NCBI GenBank assembly: GCA_028285415.1
Contig: JANQPF010000009.1
Coordinates: 310,001-374,000 of the forward strand
Source of the DNA: Pseudomonadales bacterium
Lineage (GTDB): Bacteria > Pseudomonadota > Gammaproteobacteria > Pseudomonadales > Azotimanducaceae
Reading direction: 5' to 3'
Length of the DNA: 64,000 nucleotides
The position numbers and the translations under genes were made by a program. A model generated the notes under the pieces. That model was not told the origin of the DNA. It was given only the letters and a program-made list of their open reading frames with translations, and ran no database searches. Below are positions 43,246 to 51,496 of the stretch, one piece after another (position 1 is the first letter of the stretch; every line of letters begins with the position of its first letter).

Positions 43246-43845
43246 ATGAACCAGGAACCCAAAGCCAGAACCCGCCTCTCCCCCGAGGCTCGAAAAAACC
43301 AGCTGCTCGATGTCAGCAAAGAAATAATCCTTGCGGAGGGCCTGCAAGGGTTCAGCATAGAAGCCCTGGCGCGCACCGCCGGCGTGTCGAGCCCACTGGT
43401 CTACAACTACTTCAAAAGCCGATTGGACACGCTGCAAACGTTGCTGCGTCGGGAGTACACCGGCTACAGCGCGCGATTGATGGAGGCGATGCGCAACGCC
43501 GCAAGCTTCGAAGAAGTTGTGCGGCTGAACGTTGAAAGTAACTTCGACCACTACTCACCGGGCAATATCATCCCGATCCTGCAAAGCCAGCCCGAGATCG
43601 TCAGCGCAATCACCAAAGAGGTCAGTCGCTACAACAACAACCTCGCGAAACAGCTCGTTAAGGTCACCGCCGAAACCTACAACCTGCAGCCGCGCCAGGC
43701 TGAGCTGCTGGTCAGCATGTCTTCGGGCGCCTCTATCGCCGCCGCTGAATACGCGTCAACAGGACGCATGAAACGAGACAAGGCCATCGACGCCGCCGTG
43801 CGGTACATCCTTTCAGGATTGGACCAAGCCAGCACTGACGAGTAA
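43246..43845 (+). CDS. TetR-family regulator of the adjacent catabolic genes
   Basis: A 199-aa TetR protein. HTH FSIEALARTAGVSSPLVYNY near 37-56; the ligand domain is all helical with no recognised pocket. It sits between the divergent TonB receptor operon and the transporter gene (5 bp downstream), and two near-identical dyads lie in front of the receptor and amidohydrolase genes. It is inferred to repress the import and catabolism genes until the substrate appears. Confidence 0.85.
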   Translation: MNQEPKARTRLSPEARKNQLLDVSKEIILAEGLQGFSIEALARTAGVSSPLVYNYFKSRLDTLQTLLRREYTGYSARLMEAMRNAASFEEVVRLNVESNFDHYSPGNIIPILQSQPEIVSAITKEVSRYNNNLAKQLVKVTAETYNLQPRQAELLVSMSSGASIAAAEYASTGRMKRDKAIDAAVRYILSGLDQASTDE

Positions 43846-43850
43846 CAGAC

Positions 43851-45377
43851 GTGACGAGCACACCCAACACGCTGCCGTTGCGCACGAAGCTTTCCTTCGG
43901 CGTGGGCGCGGTCGGAGAGTGGGTTTATCTCGGCATGTTCAACACGTTCATCGGGATTTTTTACAACCAGGCTCTCGGACTCCCCAACAGCTTGATCGGT
44001 GCGGCAATACTGGTTGCATTGATCGGCGATGCAATCTCAGACCCGACGGTTGGCGTGGTATCGGACCGGTGGCGGTCCCGGTGGGGCCGCAGACATCCAT
44101 TTCTCTTTGCCGCCCCACTCCCGCTCGCCGTGTCACTGTGGTGCGTATTCAATCCACCCGATGCGTTCACGCTGAGAGAAGGTACGGAATTCGAGCTTGG
44201 TAACTGGCCGCTATTCATCTGGCTGGTGCTCTGGACCACCATCAGTCGGCTGTGCGTGACCTTATATACAATCCCGCACCTGGCGCTGGGCGGAGAGCTG
44301 GCCCGGTCTCAGTACGAACGTTCACAGCTTTTCAGCATCAACGCCATGTTCAGCTACGCTTCTGGTGCCGTTTTCGGCTTTTCCGCATGGACCATGCTGA
44401 GCGGCACCACAGCCAATGCCAATGGTCAGGAGGTCGCCAATCACCTGGTCGCGGCATCTTACGTTCCGCTGTCGTTGGTGACTTGTCTTGTGATCTTCTT
44501 TTGCGTCTTACTCTGCGCGTACGGCACCTTCGCCCGCGGGCGCGCCCTGAGTCAGCCCCCACCTGACGTAAAACGCGTCAATCTATGGCTACTGCTCACG
44601 AAGATTGTCGGCACCCTCAAGAATAGAAACTACGCCATGTTGTTGTTCGGATTTCTGTTCTTCATGATTTCCAGCAGTCTGTTCGAGACCTTCAACGTCT
44701 TCGTCAACACCTACTACTGGGAGCTGACCGCGGATCAGATTCGTTGGCTGGGTCTCGCGGGTTTGCCTGGCGTCATTGTGGGTGCTTCGGTCGCACCCAA
44801 CCTGATGAAACGCTTCGACCGCAAACCCGTCCTGACGGGCGCCGTCATCGGGCTGGTCGTCTTTGCCCAACTGGTGATCGATCTACGTTTGCTCGGCCTG
44901 ATGCCGGAAAACGGCTCGAACTTCCTCCTGCCGCTGCTGATGGGCAATAGTTTCTGTTTTGCCATTACGCTCGGCATGGCCGGCGTCGCCGTACTTTCGA
45001 TGATTGGGGATGTGATTGATGAGAACGAGCTGGCCACGGGAGAGCGGGAAGAAGGGTTGTTTTATTCCGCGCGCGCTTTCTTTGCAAAACTGGCCAATTC
45101 CGCCGGCCATTTCATCGCCGGATTGATGTTGGACTGGTTCATTGTCCTCCCTCTGGATGCGGTCCCGGGCGAGGTAGACACGGACGTGATCTTCAGACTG
45201 GGCATCGCAGCAGGGCCAATCATGGCCATTGCCGGCATGGTTTCCATTTTCTTCTATTCACGGTATCAACTAACCCGCCAGCGCCACGCCGAGATATTGA
45301 GCACCCTGGAATCTCTGCAACGGCCGGCAGACGGCGCAGAAGAGATTGCTTCGACAAACGACGCCGTTAAGCGTTGA
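43851..45377 (+). CDS. GPH-family sugar/organic solute:cation symporter
   Basis: A 508-aa, 12-helix major-facilitator protein of the glycoside-pentoside-hexuronide type. GDAISDPTVGVVSDRWRSRW then GRRHPFLFAAPLPLAVSLW near 59-98 is the family signature, and VIGDVIDENELATGEREEG near 384 its second-half counterpart. It would bring the substrate across the inner membrane after TonB import. The GTG at 43851 lies 5 bp after the tetR stop. Confidence 0.9.
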   Translation: MTSTPNTLPLRTKLSFGVGAVGEWVYLGMFNTFIGIFYNQALGLPNSLIGAAILVALIGDAISDPTVGVVSDRWRSRWGRRHPFLFAAPLPLAVSLWCVFNPPDAFTLREGTEFELGNWPLFIWLVLWTTISRLCVTLYTIPHLALGGELARSQYERSQLFSINAMFSYASGAVFGFSAWTMLSGTTANANGQEVANHLVAASYVPLSLVTCLVIFFCVLLCAYGTFARGRALSQPPPDVKRVNLWLLLTKIVGTLKNRNYAMLLFGFLFFMISSSLFETFNVFVNTYYWELTADQIRWLGLAGLPGVIVGASVAPNLMKRFDRKPVLTGAVIGLVVFAQLVIDLRLLGLMPENGSNFLLPLLMGNSFCFAITLGMAGVAVLSMIGDVIDENELATGEREEGLFYSARAFFAKLANSAGHFIAGLMLDWFIVLPLDAVPGEVDTDVIFRLGIAAGPIMAIAGMVSIFFYSRYQLTRQRHAEILSTLESLQRPADGAEEIASTNDAVKR

Positions 45378-45390
45378 CCGCAAGACTATC

Positions 45391-45412
45391 TTATTTTAGA
45401 GTGTCTATAATA
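45391..45412 (+). promoter_or_regulatory. TetR-type operator with -10 element, amidohydrolase promoter
   Basis: TTATTTTAGA-GTG-TCTATAATA. TATAAT at 45406-45411 is a perfect -10 box inside the right half. Compared with the TonB receptor promoter, 10 of 10 bases of the left half and 6 of 6 of TCTATA agree. No clear -35 is seen. Confidence 0.7.
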
Positions 45413-45441
45413 GCGATTAATACTTTTTTCGGAGGCTTGGA

Positions 45442-46617
45442 ATGTCCCACGTGACAGACAGAACGGTACACGACGCTGACAGTCATCTGATCGAAACCCG
45501 CGGCTGGCTCGAAACCTATGCAAGCCGTGACGTTGCGGAGCGCTTCTTACCCGGCGTGATCTCTCTGGATCTGCCCATTCTCGACCCGCTCATGGCGCAG
45601 GCGGAAAGCCGGTTGGCCGGCGACGATCCGGAGCTCACCCAGGCCTTGAAAGACAAATTGTTCGGCCACAAAGGCAAACTCAATCAATGGCTGGCATACG
45701 GCGCCACCGACAAGGCGGAGCGCAGCGAGTCGCTCGATCTCATGGGCGTTGCCTCACAACTGGTGTTTCCGACGCTGGCTGCTTCGCGCTTCTCTCGACA
45801 CGAAGATCTGGACGTCGTGTACGGCGGCTGCGATGCTCTGAACCGGGCCATGGCGGATTTTTGTAGCGATGACCCAAGATTGCTGCCGGTTGGATATCTT
45901 TCCCACCGCGATCCGGAACGCGCCGTCACTTCTCTGCAGATGGCATTGGATCTCGGCATCCGCACCGTCTGGATTGCTTCGGACGCCGTAGAAGGTCGCG
46001 CACCTTCCCATGTGTGCTACGACCCGATATGGGCAATGCTCGAGGAGGCACGTGTGCCTGTCACCCTGCACATTGGCAGCGGGCAGAATATGCCTTCGGC
46101 TTACATGAACGTGGACGGCCCGAACGACGCGAAGCCGAACCCTTCCAATCTGGAAACGACCCGGCCCAAGGACCTGCCCGTAGTGCATCACTCCATTGAG
46201 CGCTGGCTGACGTGCATGATCTACGACGGCGTGCTGGAACGTCATCCGAACTTGAAGGTTGGCCTGGTTGAGCTGGGAGCGAACTGGCTGCCCGCCTCGC
46301 TGATGAACCTGGATATGGGCGTGTCTTTGCTGGGCAAGTTCGATGAAAAGCTGAAAGCCCTTTCGATCAAACCGTCGGAGTACGTACAGCGCCAGGTGCG
46401 AGTGGCCCCCCTGCACACCGAAGACACCGGGTGGATCCTGCGCAACGTCGGCAAGGACATATTGATGTTCAATACCGACTACCCACATCCCGAAGGCGGG
46501 CGTGATCCTTTTGGTGACTTCGAACGGAGCCTCGACAACGTCGCTGCGACTGAAGAGGAGCTGGATCGCTTCTACACAAAGAACTACGAAGACTACTTGG
46601 GCATCAATGCGGCCTGA
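45442..46617 (+). CDS. Amidohydrolase-2 family hydrolase/decarboxylase
   Basis: A 391-aa TIM-barrel metal enzyme of the ACMSD-like amidohydrolase family. HDADSHLIETRGWL near 10 (DxH metal pair), RVPVTLHIGSGQNMP near 204 (His), ERHPNLKVGLVELG near 267, and LMFNTDYPHPEGG near 341 (catalytic Asp). It hydrolyses or decarboxylates a ring or acyl intermediate. GGAGG precedes the ATG. It has its own operator/promoter and overlaps the next gene by 11 bp. Confidence 0.88.
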   Translation: MSHVTDRTVHDADSHLIETRGWLETYASRDVAERFLPGVISLDLPILDPLMAQAESRLAGDDPELTQALKDKLFGHKGKLNQWLAYGATDKAERSESLDLMGVASQLVFPTLAASRFSRHEDLDVVYGGCDALNRAMADFCSDDPRLLPVGYLSHRDPERAVTSLQMALDLGIRTVWIASDAVEGRAPSHVCYDPIWAMLEEARVPVTLHIGSGQNMPSAYMNVDGPNDAKPNPSNLETTRPKDLPVVHHSIERWLTCMIYDGVLERHPNLKVGLVELGANWLPASLMNLDMGVSLLGKFDEKLKALSIKPSEYVQRQVRVAPLHTEDTGWILRNVGKDILMFNTDYPHPEGGRDPFGDFERSLDNVAATEEELDRFYTKNYEDYLGINAA

Positions 46618-48058
46618 TCCGGGCATCGCGCGGAGGCGGACAGACGGTTGGCGCCATCGGCTCTGCCTCGTCGCGGTTTCAATAGGGGTCCTGGGCGGGT
46701 GCGGTCAGGCGGAAACGTCAGACGAAACAACCCTGAGCAGCCTGACCTACGCTGCGGTACCCGGCGACGACGCGCCCGAACTCGCACATCTTGGACCACA
46801 TCGAGTCGGGGTTCGCAGCCTTGAGTTCACCTACGAGGATCAACCCGACGTCAGCCTCATGGGTCACATCAGCGGTTCAACCACAACCTGGACCCGCAGG
46901 CTCGGCGTCGACGTCCTCTACCCTGCTGACGTTCCCGCAACGCAAAGCGCGGATGCCATCTACACCGGCGGTTACCACACCGGGTTCACCGACATCGAAG
47001 GTCTGCCCGAGACCTTCGAGATTCAAGGAATCGCGGTGCGTAACGCTCCGGTTCTCGAAGGCACAATTTACCCCCTGGTTGTGGTCTCTCACGGCTTACT
47101 CAACACGCCGGGGGTGCTCTCGGGGTTGACGGAAAACCTAGCGAGCAAAGGGTACATCGTTGCGGCCATCGACCATCGCGATGCGCAAGACGATCCTGCA
47201 ACCGCCGCACATCTGTTCGCACGGGTGATGCTCAATCGCGTGCCTGATCAGCGACGCGTCGTGAGCGAAATGATCGCGTTGGCTCGAGACCCGGACAGTG
47301 ATCTGGGCAAAGTGATCGATACGAGCGCCATCGGGCTCGTCGGCTTTTCCATGGGCGGTTATGGCGTGCTTGGACATGCCGGCGCCGGCTACGATGCAGA
47401 GGGCACCGCGCTGGACATCGTGCCTGCGGCCGCGATTCTGGATCAGACGGAAGACCATCCCGCCTACGCGAATCTGGATCGGAGCCATCTGGAGGCTGTG
47501 ATTGCATTTGCACCCTGGGGTGGCAAACACGGTGAGATCTGGTCTGATCGTGCCTTGGGTAACGTACAGACACCGCTGCTCATTCTGGCCGGCAGTGAGG
47601 ACGACGTGTCCGATTTCGACCACGGCATCACACGCATCTTCGAAAAGGCTCAGGGTGCCGATCGATACATGCTGGTGTTTCAGAATGCGCAACACAATCT
47701 GGTGCAGGTCCCCGCGCCACCCTCGGCGCATCTTGACGTGCGGTCATGGATGACCTTCGAAGACGCAACCTGGCGGCGCGAGCGACTGCTCAACGTCGGC
47801 GTTCACTTTTCGACCGCCTTCCTGGACTGGAAGCTCAAGGGTATGGCGCAGCGCGCCGACTATCTGGACGTACCGACGGTCAAATCGAACGACGCCAGCT
47901 GGGAGCCATCGATCACGGCGGACTATAGCGACCAATTTGCAAACGGCAGTGATGGCTCAGAGAATTACTGGCGAGGTTTCAAGGCTCGCCAGGCTATTGG
48001 TTTGGAACTGCACCGCAGAACCCGGGAGAGCGCATCGCTATCAAACGCCGCTCCGTGA
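46607..48058 (+). CDS. Lipoprotein alpha/beta hydrolase (PAF-acetylhydrolase/dienelactone type)
   Basis: A 483-aa exported hydrolase. The ATG at 46607, inside the end of the amidohydrolase gene, gives a basic N-terminus and lipobox LVAVSIGVLGGCGQAE, so it is a lipoprotein; the frame start at 46502 would not. The nucleophile is IGLVGFSMGGYGVLGHAG near 246, acid in LILAGSEDDVSDFDH near 328, His in FQNAQHNLVQV near 364. Probably cleaves an ester of the imported substrate in the periplasm. Confidence 0.82.
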   Translation: MRPDPGIARRRTDGWRHRLCLVAVSIGVLGGCGQAETSDETTLSSLTYAAVPGDDAPELAHLGPHRVGVRSLEFTYEDQPDVSLMGHISGSTTTWTRRLGVDVLYPADVPATQSADAIYTGGYHTGFTDIEGLPETFEIQGIAVRNAPVLEGTIYPLVVVSHGLLNTPGVLSGLTENLASKGYIVAAIDHRDAQDDPATAAHLFARVMLNRVPDQRRVVSEMIALARDPDSDLGKVIDTSAIGLVGFSMGGYGVLGHAGAGYDAEGTALDIVPAAAILDQTEDHPAYANLDRSHLEAVIAFAPWGGKHGEIWSDRALGNVQTPLLILAGSEDDVSDFDHGITRIFEKAQGADRYMLVFQNAQHNLVQVPAPPSAHLDVRSWMTFEDATWRRERLLNVGVHFSTAFLDWKLKGMAQRADYLDVPTVKSNDASWEPSITADYSDQFANGSDGSENYWRGFKARQAIGLELHRRTRESASLSNAAP

Positions 48059-48094
48059 TCTGCTGGCTCTCAATCCGAGTTACTTACGGATGCG

Positions 48095-48715
48095 ATGAAA
48101 CTCTACACACACCCATTTTCCATCGTGCCGTGGCGCGTGCAGATTGCGCTTCACGAGAAAGGTCTCGAGTACGAAATCGTCGAAACGGATCTTTATTCCA
48201 GACCTGCAACGGCGGGTTTTCTGGCACTCAATCCATTCGCTCAGATCCCCGTGCTCGACGATCGCGGCTTCGTCATTGCCGAATCCATGGCCATCCTCGA
48301 GTACCTGGAGGAACGGTATCCAAGCCCGCAGCTGCTGCCGGAAGACGTGCAAAGCCGGGCAACCACTCGTCAGCTCATGTGCTGGGGCACCGACTATTGG
48401 CCGCCCGCCTGGAAGAAGTGGATGGCGCCGCGCTTGCCTCGTGGACTCGGCGATCCCTGGACCGATGAATCCGTGGAACAGGGAAGAAGTGACATCGCCG
48501 CCCATCTCGACGTGCTGGAGCGTCAGCTGCAGGATCGAGATTGGCTGGTCGGTGACTTCTCCCTGGCAGACGTTTGTTATGCCCCTTTCGTTCTGGTGCT
48601 CGATCGCGTGGACCTCGGCGAGGAAGTCAAACGGCGCGAAAACGTCGATGCGTGGGTCGCCCGGCTGAACGCGAGGGATTCAATCGTCCACACAATGATG
48701 CCTCCGAGCCCCTGA
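48095..48715 (+). CDS. Glutathione S-transferase
   Basis: A 206-aa GST. MKLYTHPFSIVPWRVQIALH opens the thioredoxin domain; NPFAQIPVLDDRGFVIAESM near 49 carries the cis-Pro and Glu-Ser of the glutathione site; the C-terminal helical domain has WLVGDFSLADVCYAPFVLVL near 150. It lies 36 bp after the lipoprotein hydrolase on the same strand and may belong to the same catabolic unit. Confidence 0.85.
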   Translation: MKLYTHPFSIVPWRVQIALHEKGLEYEIVETDLYSRPATAGFLALNPFAQIPVLDDRGFVIAESMAILEYLEERYPSPQLLPEDVQSRATTRQLMCWGTDYWPPAWKKWMAPRLPRGLGDPWTDESVEQGRSDIAAHLDVLERQLQDRDWLVGDFSLADVCYAPFVLVLDRVDLGEEVKRRENVDAWVARLNARDSIVHTMMPPSP

Positions 48716-48733
48716 GCCGGTGCGAATGACACC

Positions 48734-49090
48734 CTACCCCGCGTGGTAGGAAAGCAAAGGCTCAAACCCTCCGAGAATCATGCGGGTACCGTCTACGGGC
48801 ATTTCTTCGATGGCCTCCATCCTGGGATCTGCGAAAATACCTTTGTGAGCGACCGCTCCGGTATGCCGATCGGGCCAGATCACCCAGGAAAGTACAATCT
48901 TCTCGTTCGGCTTTGCCTTGACGGCTTTCCGATAGTCGGTGACCTCGCCGTCAGGGACTTCGAGCTCCCAGTTTTCGAAGATTTCGATAGCGCCGAAGTC
49001 TTTGGCCACCTCGACGAAAACTTTCATGGCCTCGACGAAAACTGCTTTTTTGTCCTCTGGTACCGGAAAAATGTAGCTATTGACGTACAT
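48734..49090 (-). CDS. DUF1428 family protein
   Basis: A 118-aa dimeric alpha/beta-barrel type protein: MYVNSYIFPVPEDKKAVFVE, ENWELEVPDGEVTDYRKAVK near 39, and ADPRMEAIEEMPVDGTRMIL near 86. Function unknown. The gene overlaps the upstream TetR gene by 14 bp, so both are in one operon. A short internal duplication (FVEAMKVFVEVA) comes from a near-tandem 13-bp repeat near 49010-49040. Confidence 0.85.
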   Translation of the reverse strand: MYVNSYIFPVPEDKKAVFVEAMKVFVEVAKDFGAIEIFENWELEVPDGEVTDYRKAVKAKPNEKIVLSWVIWPDRHTGAVAHKGIFADPRMEAIEEMPVDGTRMILGGFEPLLSYHAG

Positions 49091-49688
49091 GGTCGTTCAC
49101 CTCCGTGGACGCGACGGTTGTCGATTGTGCCTGGATCCCTCGAAACAAGAGATACAACGGACGCACTACTTCCTCGGTCTCGAGCTCATCGCTCAGCGCA
49201 CCACCGCACGTGGCGGCGTAAGCAAAACCGTGTAGATAGTCGATAAACAGATGCAGCGCGTCTGCTTTGGCAGTCTCATCCAGATCCAGACCGTGCACGG
49301 CCGCTTCGAACCGGTGTGAAAACGCAAACACGGGGCCGACCACGGGACTTGCGAGCATGGCTTCGAGTAACCCGGGATATTCCCGCAGAACGCTGACATA
49401 GCTGACCGCAAGTTTCGCAAGCTCGCGTTCCCAGTTGTTCCTTCTTTTCGGCTCATACACGGATGACACGATCGAGGTTGCCATGCCTTCGAGAAGCATC
49501 TGCTTGGACCCGAAGTAGTGATAAATCGCCATCGGATCGACGTCGAGCTGCTTCGCAATCGCGCGGATGGAGGGGAGCTTTGCAGACTTGAGCGTGAGTG
49601 CTTTGGCGGCCTCAATGATCCGTTCAGATGACACCCGCCGATCGTCCTTCTTCGGGCGCCCCCTTACTCTTTGCGCTTGTTGTTCCAA
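49077..49688 (-). CDS. TetR-family regulator
   Basis: A 203-aa TetR protein. HTH LPSIRAIAKQLDVDPMAIYH near 38-57, followed by YFGSKQMLLEGM. The C-terminal domain resembles TetR_C proteins of class-C type. It is divergent from the RibD-like reductase; the long palindrome at 49701-49729 between them is the obvious operator, so it likely controls itself, DUF1428 and the reductase. Confidence 0.88.
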   Translation of the reverse strand: MEQQAQRVRGRPKKDDRRVSSERIIEAAKALTLKSAKLPSIRAIAKQLDVDPMAIYHYFGSKQMLLEGMATSIVSSVYEPKRRNNWERELAKLAVSYVSVLREYPGLLEAMLASPVVGPVFAFSHRFEAAVHGLDLDETAKADALHLFIDYLHGFAYAATCGGALSDELETEEVVRPLYLLFRGIQAQSTTVASTEVNDHVRQ

Positions 49689-49700
49689 TGAATCGGTGTA

Positions 49701-49729
49701 TTATTATTTCTACAGTGTAGAAATAATAA
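49701..49729. promoter_or_regulatory. Long palindromic TetR operator
   Basis: TTATTATTTCTAC-AGT-GTAGAAATAATAA is a perfect 13-3-13 inverted repeat, 13 bp before the TetR ATG and 6 bp before the reductase ATG. Such a position would block both divergent promoters. Confidence 0.8.
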
Positions 49730-49734
49730 GCATC

Positions 49735-50295
49735 ATGACAAACATTGTCTACATCGGGACAAGCCTGGATGGATACATTGCCGCGCCAGATGGGAGCCTC
49801 GACTGGATGAACACGGTGCCGAATCCGGAAGGCAGCGACATGGGCTTCTTCGACTTCATGGAACGAGTCGATGCCGTTGTCATGGGGCGGAACACTTTCG
49901 AGACCGTCGCAGGATTCGGGCTCGGCTGGCACTACCCGAAGCCCGGCATCATTTTGAGCTCGACGCTGGACGCCTTGCCGGAAGCGTTTCAGGCGAAGTG
50001 CCGCATCGACAACGGCTCACCCGGAGAGATTGTTGCACGAGCCAGGCAAAGCGGGTTCGAGCATCTGTACATCGACGGCGGGATCACGATTCAACAATTT
50101 CTGGCGGCAGACCTCATCGACGAGATGATCATTACCGACATACCAATTCTCCTGGGCGGCGGTGATCCTTTGTTTGGCGCCTTGGATAACGAGCTGGTGT
50201 TTGATCTGGTGGGCACGGAAGTCCTGCTCGAGCATCTCGTCAAAAAGCACTATCAGCGCCAGCGTACAGAGCCGCTTCTGCAGGCGCATAGCTGA
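49735..50295 (+). CDS. Dihydrofolate reductase/RibD C-terminal-like protein
   Basis: A 186-aa protein with MTNIVYIGTSLDGYIAAPDG and SLDWM, DAVVMGRNTFETVAGFGLGW near 44, HLYIDGGITIQQFL near 105 and ITDIPILLGGGDPLFG near 128, the order of RibD C-terminal / YyaP-like NADPH reductases. It is not a classical folate enzyme; the substrate is unknown. The ATG at 49735 is chosen; the frame upstream would run through the palindrome. Confidence 0.85.
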   Translation: MTNIVYIGTSLDGYIAAPDGSLDWMNTVPNPEGSDMGFFDFMERVDAVVMGRNTFETVAGFGLGWHYPKPGIILSSTLDALPEAFQAKCRIDNGSPGEIVARARQSGFEHLYIDGGITIQQFLAADLIDEMIITDIPILLGGGDPLFGALDNELVFDLVGTEVLLEHLVKKHYQRQRTEPLLQAHS

Positions 50296-50313
50296 TAGAG
50301 AGCCATCTGTTCG

Positions 50314-51495
50314 TTATCCACGCAGTGCCTGTGGGATCGGCCGACGGATTGCCGCAATGCCGGGCATCAAACCACCCAGCACACCAAGCGAAAGTGCCGT
50401 CAGGCCTGCAATCGCCAGTGACTCTCCGGTGATATCAAACTCAAACGCGACCTGCGTGCCGCTTGTCGTTGAGGCGGCAACTGTCGAAAGCGTTTGTCCA
50501 TCCAAAAGCACAAAAACGCCAACAAGAGCAGCACCGGCCCCGATCAAACTCAGAACTGCGCATTCAGCAAGCACGGCGGTGAGTACCGGAACGCGTCCAA
50601 ATCCCAAAGCCCGCAGCGTCGCGATCTCGCGGGTGCGCGACTCCAGGGCAGCTTGCATGGAGTTCACTCCGGCAGCGAGTGCACCGATACTCATGATGAT
50701 ACCGACCAACAACCCGAGCGTTTGAATCATGCTTGTCGTAGGCCCCGCCAGGTCCTCGTAGAAAGAGCTCTCTCGGTACGCGGAGAGCGTCAAACGGCGA
50801 TCGGCGGCAAGCTGAGCCTGAAAACTTTCAAACTCGCGCGCGCTTTCCAGGCGCACAATAATCGAAGAGAACGTCTCGCCGCGCCCGAGCGTGGCTGCCA
50901 ACAAACGCTCGTCCATCCAGAGTTCCGTTTCGTTGGCACCGCCTTCAGCGCTGAAGTGGCCGCGAACGAGGTATTCCTGCCCACGGATTCGTATCGTTTG
51001 GCCAACTTCGAGACCAGCGAACGTCTGCGCCGCCTTAACACCGGCAATCAGCTCATACTTACCCGCATCAAAGGTCGCGCCCGAAACGATGCTTACCTCA
51101 GGGCGCACGGTGAATGCGGCAGCCTCGACCCCGCGCAACGGGAGCGTTGCCTCTTTGCTCGAGTTCTTCATGCGAAGATTGGCCGTGACATAGGTTTCGC
51201 GTGACGCAACGCCTTTGTCCTGCAACCGCAGGAGCCCTGCCATGTCACGCACGATCTCATACTGATTCAACGCGACGTTGCCGTTGATCTCCGATGTCGA
51301 ACCAGCGCGAAGCAGCAAAGCACGATCCGGCTGACCTGTTGAAGCCAACGCACCTTCGAAGGCCGTACTCACGGCAAAGAGGGAGGTCACGATGGCAGTC
51401 AGACCGGCAACGCCGAAAACGATGATGACTCCCGAGCCAGGGCGTGCCAAGAAGAGCTTTAGAAACATGAGAAGCAGCGAGCTCACCTCTTTCAT
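50314..51495 (-). CDS. ABC transporter permease (FtsX/MacB type), second subunit
   Basis: A 393-aa permease with one N-terminal helix (GVIIVFGVAGLTAIVTSLFA), a large periplasmic domain, and three C-terminal helices ending in an FtsX domain (TLGLLVGIIMSIGALAAGV; ALRALGFGRVPVLTAVLAE). The ATG at 51495 begins directly after the first permease stop (51497), so the two are coupled. Together with the ATPase and the HlyD-like protein it forms an export system. Confidence 0.85.
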   Translation of the reverse strand: MKEVSSLLLMFLKLFLARPGSGVIIVFGVAGLTAIVTSLFAVSTAFEGALASTGQPDRALLLRAGSTSEINGNVALNQYEIVRDMAGLLRLQDKGVASRETYVTANLRMKNSSKEATLPLRGVEAAAFTVRPEVSIVSGATFDAGKYELIAGVKAAQTFAGLEVGQTIRIRGQEYLVRGHFSAEGGANETELWMDERLLAATLGRGETFSSIIVRLESAREFESFQAQLAADRRLTLSAYRESSFYEDLAGPTTSMIQTLGLLVGIIMSIGALAAGVNSMQAALESRTREIATLRALGFGRVPVLTAVLAECAVLSLIGAGAALVGVFVLLDGQTLSTVAASTTSGTQVAFEFDITGESLAIAGLTALSLGVLGGLMPGIAAIRRPIPQALRG

Positions 51496-51496
51496 A

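Noticed and set aside
45754-46626. 290-aa minus-strand open frame
   Set aside because: Antisense of the amidohydrolase gene, without any domain pattern.
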